From contig NOKP01000028.1 in the NCBI GenBank assembly GCA_002682825.1, positions 186,001 through 250,000 on the forward strand: 64,000 nt of DNA. Reading direction: 5' to 3'. Shown one piece after another: positions 12,862 to 25,761 of this stretch. Within the stretch, counting starts at the first letter, position 1; each line of letters opens with the position of its first letter. The translations under genes and the position numbers were made by a program. The notes under the pieces are model-generated. The model was not told where the DNA came from. It saw only the letters and a program-made list of their open reading frames with translations, and did no database searches. The stretch comes from Neonectria sp. B-13 (taxonomy: Eukaryota > Ascomycota > Sordariomycetes > Hypocreales > Nectriaceae).

Positions 12862-14289
12862 TACTTCTATAGGTTATAACCCTTTATGACTATAAGGTAT
12901 ATTAACTTATAGCTAAAATACTAAAGAGGCTAGGTATTTTTAATCTAATATATAGATTTTCTAATAAAAAGGAATAGAGTTATATCTATTATAAAAAATA
13001 TAGTTAATTATTAAAAATAAGATAATTAAAAATTACTATTATTATAGTAAAAATTCAATAAAGCTATTAATCCTAAAGAATAAGTATAAAGAGCTTATTC
13101 TTATAGTATTAAGGTAAAAATTGCTTAGAAAACTTTAGTCTAGAGGGAAAGTAAAGTAAGGTTAATAATCATTATAATAATACTTAGTAAGAAATCCTTT
13201 AATTTCTTATAGATTAATATAAGATTTTTATTAAAAAGAGAAATTATTATAAGAATTATAATAGTATTTTTATATTATGGATTAGTTAAGAATTGAAAAT
13301 ATTATAGCCTTTAATATAGGTATTAACTATAAGATAATCTTAGTTAATACCTTTAAGCTAGAGTTAAAGGGCTTTAGGTATATAGTTAGACTAACTTAGT
13401 CTCTAAAGTAAAAGAATTTCTCCTTTATAAGAGTCTTTATAAAGCTATTAATAGTTATTTTATCTATAGGGATTTATTAAAGCTTAATTAACCTCTTTAA
13501 GACCTTTTAATATAGCTAATAATAATGAATATTAATATAATAGAGCTTTATAATCAATTTGACTATATTTTTAGTTAATAGGCATAAAATCTATCTATTA
13601 TTATATTAAATAACTAGAATTTCCTCTTTAAAGGAGAGCTAAACTTTCTTATATAAGCATTTAAAGACTATAACCTTCTTAGCTACTTGAGATAGGGCTA
13701 GGAGCTTAGCTTTAGTTAATAATATTATAACTATATCCTACTTATTAGACTTATAGAAAACTAAGCCTTTAAATATTATGACTATAAAGCTCTATGTATT
13801 ATAATAGGTTAGGGTATTATTACTATAGGAAGTATTAGAAAAATACTAAAGAGAGTTATTTAAAGCTAAGAATAAGATCCTAATAAACCTTATATTATAG
13901 AGGTACTTAATATACTCCTTAGTCTACTATATATAAAGATTAGATAGGTTAAGAAGGAATTAGACTAGCTTTAAGGCTGAAAATATAGTATTAGTATAAG
14001 TTATTATAGTTAGGTATTAGATTAAGCTAATTAGTGATTAATAAAGCTTTACTTTCTTATGTATTATAGTATTATTATAAGGAAGTAATTTAGAGCTAGA
14101 TATTAGATAGGTTCTTAGTCTTTAGTTAGAGTTATTGTATTTGTATTTATAAGCTATTTTCTTAATGTATAAGTCTTAATAGAGCTAAGCTTTACTAGTA
14201 GTCTAATCTTAGGTTACTCTAATGCCTAAGAACTATTTAAGGTCCTTTAGTAATTTAACCTTATAGGTGTTTTTAAGTAACTTTTATAG

Positions 14290-14360
14290 GTCTTTGTATT
14301 CCTCTTTAAATTTCTTATAGAAAAGGAACACTAGGTTATTAATATAGAAGAAAAGAAGGA
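14290..14360 (-). pseudogene. Copia reverse-transcriptase remnant
   Basis: On the minus strand, 14346-14335 reads Tyr-Ile-Asn-Asn, followed by codons for LVFLFYKKFKEEY. This is the YVDD box of Ty1/Copia reverse transcriptase with both catalytic Asp changed to Asn by G-to-A mutation. It identifies the outer element as Copia and shows that the enzyme is dead. Flanking codons contain stops. Confidence 0.75.
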
Positions 14361-15360
14361 TTCTACTATTAAATATAAGATAAGGTTCCTTAAAGATAAT
14401 TTTAAAGCTTAAGCTAATAAAGAAGCCTATAAGCTCTTTATACTATAAAATTAGGGATCTTTAGAGTCTATAAAGAGCCCTTAGGACCTTCTATAGAGTG
14501 CTTATTTAGGCCCTATATATTACTTTCTTTAAGATTCTTAGTATATTATAATAGATAATCTTATCTTTAGGAAGTTATTGGTTTAGGAAGGCTATAATAA
14601 AGTTAAATTAGTAGGCCTTAAGATTAAAGTAATATATAATACTTATAAGAAAGTAGAAGGATCTAGCTATTAATATTATAGTATAGATTAAAAGATTATT
14701 TTTAGCTTAAAGATTGCCTTAAATAACTAATCTTACCTTATATTATAAAAGATATCTTTCTTTATTGAACTTATAGTTATAAACCTATTATAGTAGGATA
14801 ATTTGAATGTCTTTAAGGATGTTTTTATAGTCAATTATAGCTATAACTTCCCTCTTTATAATACTATCTACTTTAACTTTTATAGTCTTTTCCTAGTTAG
14901 GCTAATTATTGCTTTAAAGGGTGGCTTTAATTGACCTTAGTAGAGATAGAAGTGTATTATAATGAGGTTGGATTTGGGTTATAAGTGCTATTATAATTAT
15001 AGCTATAAAGAAGAATAGTATTTTCTTAAGGAATAAAAGAGCTATATTTAAAAGGGCTTTAATATTTATTTGATTAAGGTTATAATCATTAGTAATATTA
15101 ATTAGGGTTAAGTCCCTTAACTATAGTAGTATTAATTGCTAAGTATTATATTAAGGTAAAACAGCTATCTTTTAATTCTTTATAATTATAGTTACTATAG
15201 TCTATAGTACTAAATTTAATAGTAGAATTAAGTGTTTAAAAAGACTATTAATTATAATATTATATTGTAGGGTGATTTTAAGGCTTTTTAGGATTATTTA
15301 AACTTCTTAAAGGGTCTCTTTTATCTTAGGAATCTTATTATCTAAAAATAAAGTTGATTT

Positions 15361-15556
15361 TATAAAGGTTAGTTCAACTAGAGTAAGATATTAAGCTTAA
15401 AGAATAGGTATTAGTATATTATAAGACTTTAACTTAGTAAATAGTTAGAGATTGCTTACTAAGGACTCTATATAGTCCTTATAGGGCTAGGCTCCTAGCT
15501 ATAGTAGCTATAGTAGCTTTATTCTAAGGTTGGCTGTATAAGTCTATTCTCTTATA
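15361..15556 (-). repeat. LTR of inner element (3' LTR on minus strand)
   Basis: 196-bp direct repeat of 24051-24246. The shared, less mutated core includes GGTTGGCTGTATAAG near one end. Confidence 0.85.
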
Positions 15557-15571
15557 ATTATCTCCCTCTTT
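15557..15571 (-). other. Polypurine tract of the inner element
   Basis: AAAGAGGGAGATAAT on the minus strand abuts the 3' LTR. Such a tract primes plus-strand DNA synthesis in LTR elements. It fixes the orientation of the inner element. Confidence 0.6.
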
Positions 15572-16515
15572 GAATAGCTAGTCTTTAGTTATTATTGTTA
15601 TATAACTTAGTATATTATAGGGTCTTAATTACTATAGTTATAGTAGAGGTAGTCTATTTAGTATACTATTAGTAAATGATAGAGTAAGGCTATTCTAACC
15701 TATAGTCTAGTATTATTTACCTAGCTTATTTATTTCCCTTATAGGTTTTTTCTTTTTGTTATTCTATTACTTTCTTTCCCTTATATTAATACTTATAGTT
15801 CTTTAAGTATTCTATGTTTTATTACTACTACTTCCCTATTCTACCTTAGTGCTTTTATCCTTAGTCTCTCTAGATTCTATTTTATCTTTATCTATTTACT
15901 AAGTCTTTACTATTATTACTATAATATCTATTCTTCTTTAAATAAGGTAAATACTAAGTTAATACTAAACTAATAATATAGAATTTATTATATAACTTTC
16001 TAGCTAAGTATTCTATTTTTATTATCTTACTTAGAAATATAATTCTTTAGTCTTTTATTATTTTATTAAAAGTTTAAAGAATTAATATATAGTCTATAAG
16101 TAGACTAATAAAAAATATAGTATAGTATATTCTATGTATAATTATTATATATTTACTAATTAACTTTTAATAGATCCTTTTAGAATTACTTAATACTACC
16201 TAATAGTACTAGAATGTTTTATACTTAAAGTATTTATAGAATAATCCTAAAAGCTTTTATTCTATAGGAATAGAAAATCCTACTTCTTTAGCCTTAGGTT
16301 ATTAGTATTTAAAGTATACTATATATAATACTACTTTTACCTAGTATAGTATCTAATTATTCCTTAAAGATCTAATAGTTACTTAGTAAAAGTAATAAAA
16401 TAATATTACTATAATAACTATCCTATAGATATAGAATACTACTTTAATATAAGAAATAATAATACTTAACTTCTAACTTTAAATAAGTATTTACTTATTA
16501 TATATTTAATAGTAC

Positions 16516-16852
16516 TGTTGAAACTACTATTTGGACTACTGTTTCTGCTTATCCGCAATTACACTGAATCATATGTTTCCTTTGCTTAAGCTTAACAGAG
16601 GGATAGATCTTTGGATTTTGAACCTAATTATTGACTTTTGCCCCCTCTAGCTTCCTAGAACTCCCTCCGCCAAATCCCTCCATACTTCATAGCTAATGTT
16701 AGAGATAACTATAGTAGGATTCTCTTGCTTTCTAATGCAGTTATTACTCCTTCGGTTATAGATTGGTTGTTATAGTATTGCTTATTAGCTATATAACTTA
16801 TAAGACATAGTCATTATGCTTTAGACTATTAATAAACCTCTTCTCTACATCA
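16516..16852 (+). mobile_element. Possible solo or 5' LTR of a third, younger element
   Basis: This segment opens TGTTGAAACTACTATTTGG and ends TCTCTACATCA, the TG...CA pattern of an LTR. AATAAACC lies near its end, as in many Copia LTRs. Its G+C is visibly higher than in the DNA on both sides. No matching second LTR or target duplication was found, so the call is tentative. Confidence 0.35.
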
Positions 16853-17302
16853 GTAGTATTACTATTCCTTTCTAGCTTTAAAGCTAGCCCCTCTAGAAAG
16901 ACCTATTCTATTGCAATCCACTGGGCTATTGCTCTATTAGGCTGGATTCCATCTTACAATAGGATGTAACAATCAAAGACTACTAACTAGACTAATTCCT
17001 TAGCCTTAGAGCATTAATCAGTTTTAATCTCTTTTATATCTTATAGGTTAGACTTTTAAACTATAATTTATAGCTTAGAAATAAGGCTTAGATTTGCTTA
17101 AAATAGGCTATATAGGTTATATAAGAGCCTATAGGTATAGCTTAGTAAGGGCTTGCTGGGCTATAGTGTGATTTAGAAGGAAGTAGTTATCTTGTATGAT
17201 TGGTCGTATGGTCTTTGTATTATATGGAAGGTCGGATGGAATGCGAAGGGCCTGGAAAGCGCAGAGGCCAGGCTTTTATCCCAAGGGGTTTTAGCCTTTT
17301 CT

Positions 17303-17398
17303 AAGATCTAGCTTTTCTAAGGTCTAGCTTTTCCAAGATCTAGCTTTTCCAAGATCTGGCTTTTCTAAGATCTAGCTTTTCCAAGATCTAGCTTTTCT
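17303..17398 (+). repeat. Six tandem copies of a 16-bp unit
   Basis: The unit is AAGATCTAGCTTTTCT or a one- or two-base variant (final C, ...GGTCT..., ...CTGG...). Six full units run head to tail, with a partial unit just before at about 17291. The stretch lies in a segment that is much less AT-rich than its surroundings. Confidence 0.9.
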
Positions 17399-18039
17399 AG
17401 CTGATTAGGGCAGTAAAACTTATACCTTAACTTTATAGTAGAAACTTTTATTTCCTTGAGTCATTATTACCTTAGGCTTAGGTATTAAGCCTATTATACT
17501 ATTGTTTTTTCTATTTTCTTTTATACTATTTAACCTTTAGCCCCTTCTTTAGGTATATACTACTAAGGACTATTATATCTAAATATATTTAATAGACCTT
17601 TATTAATCTTTTTCTAATACTATTTTATTATACCTATTAGCTCTAATAAACTTATATAGCTCTTAGAAGCTACTTAATCTCTTTATATTTAGGATAATAA
17701 TATTATATATAGTTTATAATTAGTACTTACTTATCTTATAATTATTAAGATTACTAAGGATCTTTCTATTAAGAAGAAAAGTACCCTTAGGGAATACTTT
17801 ATAATTATAAGTATTAGTACTTTTGCTTTAGTTAATATAGTATATAAGGAATATATACTTATTCCTCTTTATCTTATTTTATTCTATAGAAGTATTCTTA
17901 CTTATTATAGAATAGGTATTAGCTTTATATTATACTATATAAATATCTTAATTATTAAAATGCTTATATAGTCCTTTGATCTATCTTTTTTAACCTTTAC
18001 TCTTTATAATCCTATTCCTTCTCCTTAGGAAATAATTAA

Positions 18040-18260
18040 AAAGCTCTTACCCTTTATATATAAGTCTTTTTAATAGGCTAAGAAGTATAAAAGTAAGGAT
18101 AAAGGAAAAGGTAAAGCTATAGCTAAAGAGATTATTATTCTCTCTAAGTCTACTAATAAGCTCTTAATAGACTCTTTATATAATTTTATTTATTTTACTT
18201 TTAATTCTAAGTATAAAACTTTTTCTTCTTTAACTAAGAAGGTTAAAATCTTCTATTCCT
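18040..18260 (+). pseudogene. Plus-strand coding relic, Lys-rich (gag-like?)
   Basis: In one plus-strand frame about 18078-18180 reads AKKYKSKDKGKGKAIAKE and then a normal-looking stretch with a few stops. It runs opposite to the two named elements, so it may belong to a third element that starts near 16516. No conserved motif such as a zinc knuckle is seen, and the assignment to gag is a guess. Confidence 0.25.
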
Positions 18261-21239
18261 TAGTATAAATTCCTAGTTCTTTATAATACTATACTTATAT
18301 TAGTCTTATTTAGTATTTTCTAAGTACTTACTAAGATAGTCTTAGTTATTCTACTAATAGTAGTTTTAAGTCTTTTATTATTTAAGACTTATATATTTTC
18401 TAGGTTCTTATAAGAGATTTTATATTATTTTTAGACTCTTTATAATAATAGCTTAATATAGGTTTTAAAGCTAGTAAGAGAGCTTAGTCTTTAGATAGGT
18501 ATAAGGTTTTTAGTAAGATAGTATTAAGATAATAATCCCTTATTATACCTTTAATACTAATAATAATAGATTTACTTATTATTCTACTTTCTATATGTTT
18601 ATCTTTATTGCTTATAATATTACTAAAGGATCTTTAAGGTATTTTCTAAGTATTATTCTAGCTCTTAAGTATTATATTCTATTAGTTAGTCTATCTATTT
18701 GACTTAATAGAAATTTTATTCTACTTTCTTTTTATAGCTTATAATATCCTCTATTTCCTATTTATTCTTTTCTTTTTTAAGCTCTAGTAAGATTAGTAAG
18801 CCTTTAGCTACTATTTGATTATTACTTAATTATAGCTTTAGAAAAGTAATAGACAATATATTATATATCCTTTAGTATTACTCTAGGAAGTATATATAAT
18901 AGGCTTATTTTCTTATTCTTTCTATAATAACTATCTTAATAAATTTAAGAGTTAGCTTCTAGTATTTAAAGTAAAAGTTTCTTATTAATAGTCCTATAAT
19001 CTACTCTTTATAATATTCTTAAGGCTTATATTATTAATTATAGTATTTTACTTAAGATTTTATTACTTTTTATTAATATTTTAAGGCTTTAGTATATACT
19101 TACTAAAGGGTTATAATATATTCTTATACTTTTTATACCTTTAACTTTATATATTTTAATATATACTTTATTAGTCTAAAGTAATATTTATATAGAGCTT
19201 ATATTAGTAATACCTTAATAGTATTATAAGTACTATTATTATATATGAATTCTACTTTTAATAGTTATATAGTCTATTATTATAGGGAGTTCTTAGTATA
19301 TAGTTAAAGATACTTTTCTAATACTTAGTTTATCCTTTCTATTTATCTATTTATCTATAGGTAATATATAGTAAATAGTTAATAATAGGTTATTCTTTCT
19401 TTTATTAGATCCTTTTAGAATTAACTAGTAAAAAGCTTATTTTAATTGCTTATAATACCTTTTAGTACTTTAAACTTATATTCTATATATTTATATAAGA
19501 TCTATATTATTTATACTATATTAAGTATCTTCTTTATTAGAAGGAATATTATATATTTTATTATATAATAGATAATAATAAGGATTATATTATATTCCTT
19601 ACTATCTACTTAAGTACTATTTAGTAAGCTTATAATAAAGTCTAAGTTAATTTCTTAGAATAAGTATATTAGTAGTAATAATAATTATAATTATCTATAA
19701 GGTTTATATCTTAGTATATATATATTTTAGTATTATTAATACTTTTAGGTATAATCCTTTATATCCTTAGAAATCTAATTCTAATAGAACTTATATATAA
19801 TAAGCTCTAAAGTCTTAGTAGCTCCTATATATTCTAACTATAGATTATTATAGTATTAATAAAGGATCTTTTATCTTATTATATATTAATCTAGGATTAT
19901 TAACCTTTCTTTAAAGAAAAGAGTATCTTATACATTATAGTAGTAATATCTCTAGTTTCTAGCTGCTTTCTAAACCTTTACTAACTATTATTAATAGAAT
20001 TAATCTTTAGCTTATAGTCCTTAGACTAGATCTTCTAACTTATAGAATAATTATAAGAGAAATACTATTTTATCCTTTATAAGTTCTTTTATAATAAGGT
20101 ATAAAATGTATTATTCTAGAATAATAATCCTAGCTTTAATTAAGTCCTTATAGTATTATAAAGAAGCTAGCTCTTATTAAGCAGTTTCTAACTATTTAGC
20201 AATTATACTTATAGCCTATTTAATGCATATAGTAACTATAGAAATGAATATTAGGTCTAATATTATATTAGAAGGTCTATTAGCTTAGGGCTAACTAAGA
20301 AGGAAGGAGTCTTTTTAGGGCTTTTTATCTATTAAGTTTACTTTTATAGCTTATATAAATACCTTAGTAGTCTTATTCTTACTTAATAAGTCCTTAATCA
20401 TTTAGTAGACTTTTAGTATTAATACTTTAATTAGGTTGAGTTTCTTAGCTAATATAGAGAGTATATCCTTATATACTATTTCCCTTACTATATAGTTTAA
20501 ACACTTTAATAGCTTATTAGCTAGATTAGTAGCTTTTAGTTAATATTATATTTTGAAATTAAAAGGGATTAATTAGTATATCTATTTAATAAGCTTTCCC
20601 TAAAGGTCTTATATAAAGGCTTAGATTATACTTATTAGGGCTATATAGTCTATTAGTAGTATAAATTTCTTACTTAATCCTAGGAGGTAGTAACTTTAAT
20701 ACTTTAAGCTCTTAATAATAGTTAATAGTTTCTATTAGTCTATAGCTTAGTACTACTCTATCTCTAAAAGCTTCTATAACTAGTAAGTAATAAATCTCTA
20801 CTACTTATCTATTAGTTAGAATAGAATGCTTAATACTATCTTAGCTAAGGTATTAGTCTTAACCCTTAAGTAGAGTTCTAGATTCTAGTATTAAAGAATA
20901 ATTATAAAGTAGAAAGTATTCTTTAATTCTTAAAGGGTCTTATTCTATTCTTTTATCTAATAGAATTTACTTATCTTATAATCTTTCTAATTGCCTTTTA
21001 GTATTATAATAAGTAGTTCTATAATCTTAGAGTACTTAAGTATAAACTTCTAATAGAAATTATAAAATCCTAAAATAACTTAAATATTCTTAAAGTTCTT
21101 AAGTATTAGCTATTTAATAATTACTTAGGCTTTCTTTAGGTCTATTTTAATTCTTTCTTAGGTAATAATATACCTAAGGAATTTAATCTCTTATTAATAA
21201 AATATATACTTAGATAGTTTAATATATAATTAGAAACTT

Positions 21240-21320
21240 TATAGTCTTTAAAGGACTTTTTTTATATTCTTAATATATTAGTTTTTATCTTAAAAGTAAA
21301 TTATAATATTATTTAAATAT
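21240..21320 (-). pseudogene. Gypsy reverse-transcriptase remnant
   Basis: The minus strand, 21318-21295, reads Tyr-Leu-Asn-Asn-Ile-Ile-Ile-Tyr, followed by DKN.YIKNIKKVL with stops between. It is the YLDD box typical of Ty3/Gypsy with both Asp turned to Asn, and it identifies the inner element. Confidence 0.75.
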
Positions 21321-24050
21321 ATAATATAAATTATATTTAGTAGTTTAATAAGTACTTAGTAAATATATACTTAGAATATTATTAGAGTATTAGTTAATCT
21401 AAATAGTATAATTATATATTAAAAATGCTTATAGTATATTTAGAATATAGTCTTTTAATAGTTATTAAGCTTAATATAGATTTAATAATAAGTATCTTAA
21501 AGATTAATCTTTATAATTTATTTAATTCTTATAAAATAGTTTAATAAGTTCTTAATTAATAGTAAGAGGTAATAATTCTTAATTATAATTATATTAAGAC
21601 CTTAATAGTCTATATATAGTCTTAATATACTATCCTTCTTAGGGATAAAAAGTACTAAGGCTTTAGTCTTACTAATAGATTATTCTATCTAATTATTCTA
21701 AAGGTACTTTTTAATATATTCTCTTAGGACTTTATTTTATTTTCTATTAGTAGAGTATAATAGTCTATATAGGGGTTTCTTTTCTTCCTAAAGGTTAATA
21801 GTATACTTTACTCTTTCTAGAATTAGAAAGTCCTTAGCTACTAGCTTACTAAAGGTACTATTTATCTCTTTAAGCTCTAAAGGAAGGGTTTCTAGTCTAT
21901 TCTTTATATCCTTATTTAGTATGCCTATTAGCTGCTTATTTAGTAATAGTATACTATAAATGTATATTATAAAAGCTTTTTTACTATTCTTAATTAGCTC
22001 TTTTATAAAGGTCTTTAGATCTATTAGAATAATTAGCTTATAGTTCTATAAGTATATATAAGTATTAATTAGTATATCTTTCTTACTTATTAAGTCTAAT
22101 AATAGAAAGAGATTATTAGTTCTAATAGAGTATTATACTTTAGTAAATAGTTATTAGATCTTCTAAGGGTATTCCTAGGAATTAATTAAGAAGAATATTA
22201 ATTAGTAAACCTATAGTATAAGGATAGTAGTTCTATTAAAGCTAGTAAGGCTTAGTACTTTCTAGTCCTTTAGCACTTTAAGGCCTAATTCTTTAATTAG
22301 CCTTATACTAATAATATTAACTTAAGCATAAGTATCTATATCTATTTAGACTATTTATTCTTTATATATTCAAAGGATAATTACCTAGCCTTAAACAATC
22401 TATTTAATAAGTATTATTCTTAGCTTTAGTACTAAGGTTTTAAAAGTAATTCTAGTACTTACTTATTTCCTAATAAGTTTATATTCTTAATATAATTATT
22501 AATTAATTATATTTAAACTTTCTTCTTAGAATAGTTTCTCTTAGTATCTTAGCTTTATAACTATTAAAAGAGCTTATAGTTTATAGATATATATCCTATT
22601 TTATTATAGTTATAATACTTAATATTAAGTAGGGGACTTCTATTATATATTTAGTAATCTTATAGTCTTTAGATAGTAAAAGTATTCCTAGGGTATAATA
22701 GTCTAGGGCTTTATAAGCTATCTCTATTTAATAAAGAGCTATAATATTTAAACTGTCTATTTTAGCCCTAATAGTTTAATATTGCCTTTTTAGATCCTTT
22801 CTACTCTTTATATAAAATACTATACTTATAACTATTATTCTATATAGGCTTACTATTATAGTATATATATAGCTATAATCTCTTAGCCTTATTTATTATA
22901 TCTTAAGGGTTAATAAGATTTATCTTTAGATAGTCTATCTCCCTATAGAGAGGTTTCTTTAGGCTATAATAGTATTAATATATTAGGTTAGGTTGGTTTT
23001 CCTAATCTTTTATTCTTAGTAAAGTATATATAGTAAGCTAAGTACTAAAATAGCTTATTAATAACTAATTATTACTCTATTAGAGCTCTAATAGTTTATT
23101 ATATAACTATTAGTCTTATAGTAATAAGTCTATATATCTTTTATAGATAAAGTTAAGAAAATTATTTTAAGAGAGTTCTATAAGGTTCTTTATATAGTTA
23201 TACTATTATATCTATAGTAAATAGTTAAACTTTATTATAAACTATTTAATCTTCTAGGTATTTAAATAGCCTACTTAAAGACTATTCCTTGCTTTAATTA
23301 TATAGATCTAGTTATTAACTTAAACTTCTATAGTATTATCTTATAGAAGTTAATAGTTATATATAGAGAGTTTATCCTAGTCCCTTTTAGGTATAATAGT
23401 TACTGATTATTTAGTAAGTTATCTTATAAATTCTATTTATTAAGCTATTTACTATATAAATATTCTAATAACTATTTATAGTTTAGATTCCTTTTAGTTT
23501 TAGCTTTATTATAGATAGGATTCTAAATGTTCTTTATATAATTACTATTAACTATAGTTATTTAACCCTTATAATGCCTCTTAGTATAGTTATTAAGATT
23601 CTAAGTATTCTTTATATAATTATAGAATATCTAAATAGCTCTAATGCTTATTATATATTAAGGACTAATTCTAATATTAAAAGCTATTATTATAGATATT
23701 AAGGGTTTTACTCTTAGATGAATAGTAATTTATAGCTTTTAGTAGTATAGAACTCTCTAAAAAGGGGTAGGTTTTTATAGCTTCTGCTAATATAGCTAGG
23801 AATAGTGCTTTTTAGTTATTTACTATTTCTTTTATAATTAGTTATTCTACTAATTAAAAGGTATCTTATTCTAGCTCCTTTAGGACTATAGCTTATATTA
23901 CTTCTTTGATTATTAGTTTCTCTTATAAGAGATTTTCTACTAGTTAAAGAGTAATTAGTAATTATATTATTTGTATTAGAGTTAGTTATAGATTCTTTAT
24001 TACTATAATATTTGTACTAATTACTTAGATAGGTATAAAAGTTAAAGAAT

Positions 24051-24246
24051 TATAAAGGTTAGTTTAACTAAGGTAAAATATTAGGCTTAAAGAGTAAGTA
24101 TTAATATATTATAAGACTTTAACTTAGTAAGTAGTTAAAGATTGCTTACTAAGAACTCTATATAGTCCTTATAGGGCTAGGCCCCTAGTTATAGTAGCTA
24201 TAGTAGCTTTACTCTAAGGTTGGCTGTATAAGTCTATTCTCTTATA
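24051..24246 (-). repeat. LTR of inner element (5' LTR on minus strand)
   Basis: 196-bp partner of 15361-15556. Most differences are C/T or G/A, as expected if RIP hit the two copies independently. Confidence 0.85.
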
Positions 24247-25751
24247 AGTATTTTGAGCTGTATTAGGTATTAAGTCTTTAGTTGCATTTACTATTAAAGG
24301 TATCTTTAAGCTCTTTTTACTGCTAAATGTAGCTATGAATATTGCCTTTATAGAGACCTTTAACTCTAAGGATTTTAACTCTCTTATGATCTAGAATTAT
24401 TCTACTACCTTTAAGAGTAAAAGTAGCTTTTATTGCCTTTCTTAAGAGTTAATAAGCTTTAAGAATTACTTATTCTAAAAGACCTAATTAACTTTAGTAA
24501 TTACTATTAAAAAGTCTCTTAGACTGGCTAAAGCTTTGCCTTATTAGAGCTTATATTTTATATATATAATGTACTTATATAAGAACTCAATAGACTAAAC
24601 TATAAGATTAACCTTTTTAAGCTTTAGGGTTTAAATTGCCTTATATTTTAATACTAAGTATTCTTCTTCCTTTTAAAGGGCTAGCTTAATAGTTAGTCTA
24701 AGCTAAATAAGACACTTATAAGGGCTTTAGTATATTAAAGTCTAACTCTTATAATAAGAGCTTAAAGACTTAATAATAAAGGTATTAATATTAGTAATAG
24801 CTTTATAAGTATAATAGAATTCTATGACTTTAAAGGTATATTATTAACTTTAGAATGCTTTTTCCTTAATAAAGTTATTAAGGGCAATTAAGCTAAAAAG
24901 GGCTAAGAGTAGTTAAATTATTTCTTTTTCTAAGTTATCCTTCTTATTATTCTTATTATTATTATTATTATTATTATTATCCTTATCTTTAAGAGGCTTT
25001 CTTATAAGCTAGTAAGATACTTAGAGTACTAGGTTTAAAGGAGGGTTAAGTTAAAATAATAGAATAATTATAATAATTATAAGAAAGGCTAAAGAGTCTT
25101 TTAGTAGGATTATAGAGTTAATCCTTAGGTTTATAAGAAGGGCTAGGATAATTATTCTTATAGATAGAGTTATAGTTAAAATTATTAGTACTTTTAGCTT
25201 AATAAGTATCTTATAACTATCTAGGTTAATATACTTTTAAATAGTATATAATTAAACTATTTCTTAGATATAATTATATTATTTAATCTAGTCTAAAGAC
25301 TTTTAAAGTTTATATACCTTAATATTTAAGATAAAGTTATTAAATATATTAAAAGATTAAATAATAAACTTAGCTTAAGAGCTAAATAGATTATTAATTA
25401 GAAATAATAAAAAGCTAGATTTTTAAGTTATATAAGAATTTAAGGAAAAATAGTAAGAAAAAATAAGTTAAATAAATAAATCTATAGAAAATTAATAAAT
25501 AGATTAATCTTAAAAATAACCTTTATATTTAAAGGGATTATAAAGAATACATAAGTAAAGCAAAAGTATACTATATTATAAAATAAAAAGAAATTATACT
25601 TTTATCTTAATTTTAGAATTATAGACTAATTAATATCTTAATATTAAACTAGCCTCTTTATAAATAAGACTAAGATTAAAGAAAGTATAAAGCTTTAATT
25701 AATATATATAATTAAAAGTATAATAAGAAAATCAATAAAGAATACTAATTA

Positions 25752-25761
25752 GGCTTATAAC
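25752..25761 (-). other. Primer-binding site of the outer element
   Basis: GTTATAAGCC on the minus strand directly follows the 5' LTR. It differs by one G-to-A change from the sequence complementary to the anticodon region of initiator Met tRNA, which many fungal Copia elements use as a half-tRNA primer. Confidence 0.5.

Larger units (their letters stand above)
15361..24246 (-). mobile_element. RIP-degraded Ty3/Gypsy-like LTR retrotransposon nested in the Copia element
   Basis: Direct repeats of 196 bp at 15361-15556 and 24051-24246 differ mainly by transitions. On the minus strand each starts TATAAGAGAATAG, probably TGTAAG originally, and ends in TTTATA, probably TTTACA. A purine tract, AAAGAGGGAGATAAT, lies directly before the 3' LTR on that strand, as expected for a polypurine tract. 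A Gypsy-type reverse-transcriptase box survives at 21318-21295, and an RNase H-like stretch lies near 20.7-20.95 kb. The 8.9-kb length is long for Gypsy and probably includes a further insertion near 16.5-18 kb. A clean target duplication was not found. The flanks (GATTT and AGTAT) match only loosely, perhaps because of RIP. Confidence 0.8.

Noticed and set aside
15356..24251. Target-site duplication for the inner Gypsy element
   Set aside because: GATTT on one side and AGTAT on the other agree only if several transitions and one transversion are allowed, so it cannot be claimed.
12862..25761. CRISPR array or centromere as explanation of the AT-rich block
   Set aside because: There are no regularly spaced repeats. 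LTRs, a target duplication and reverse-transcriptase relics explain the block as mutated retroelements.
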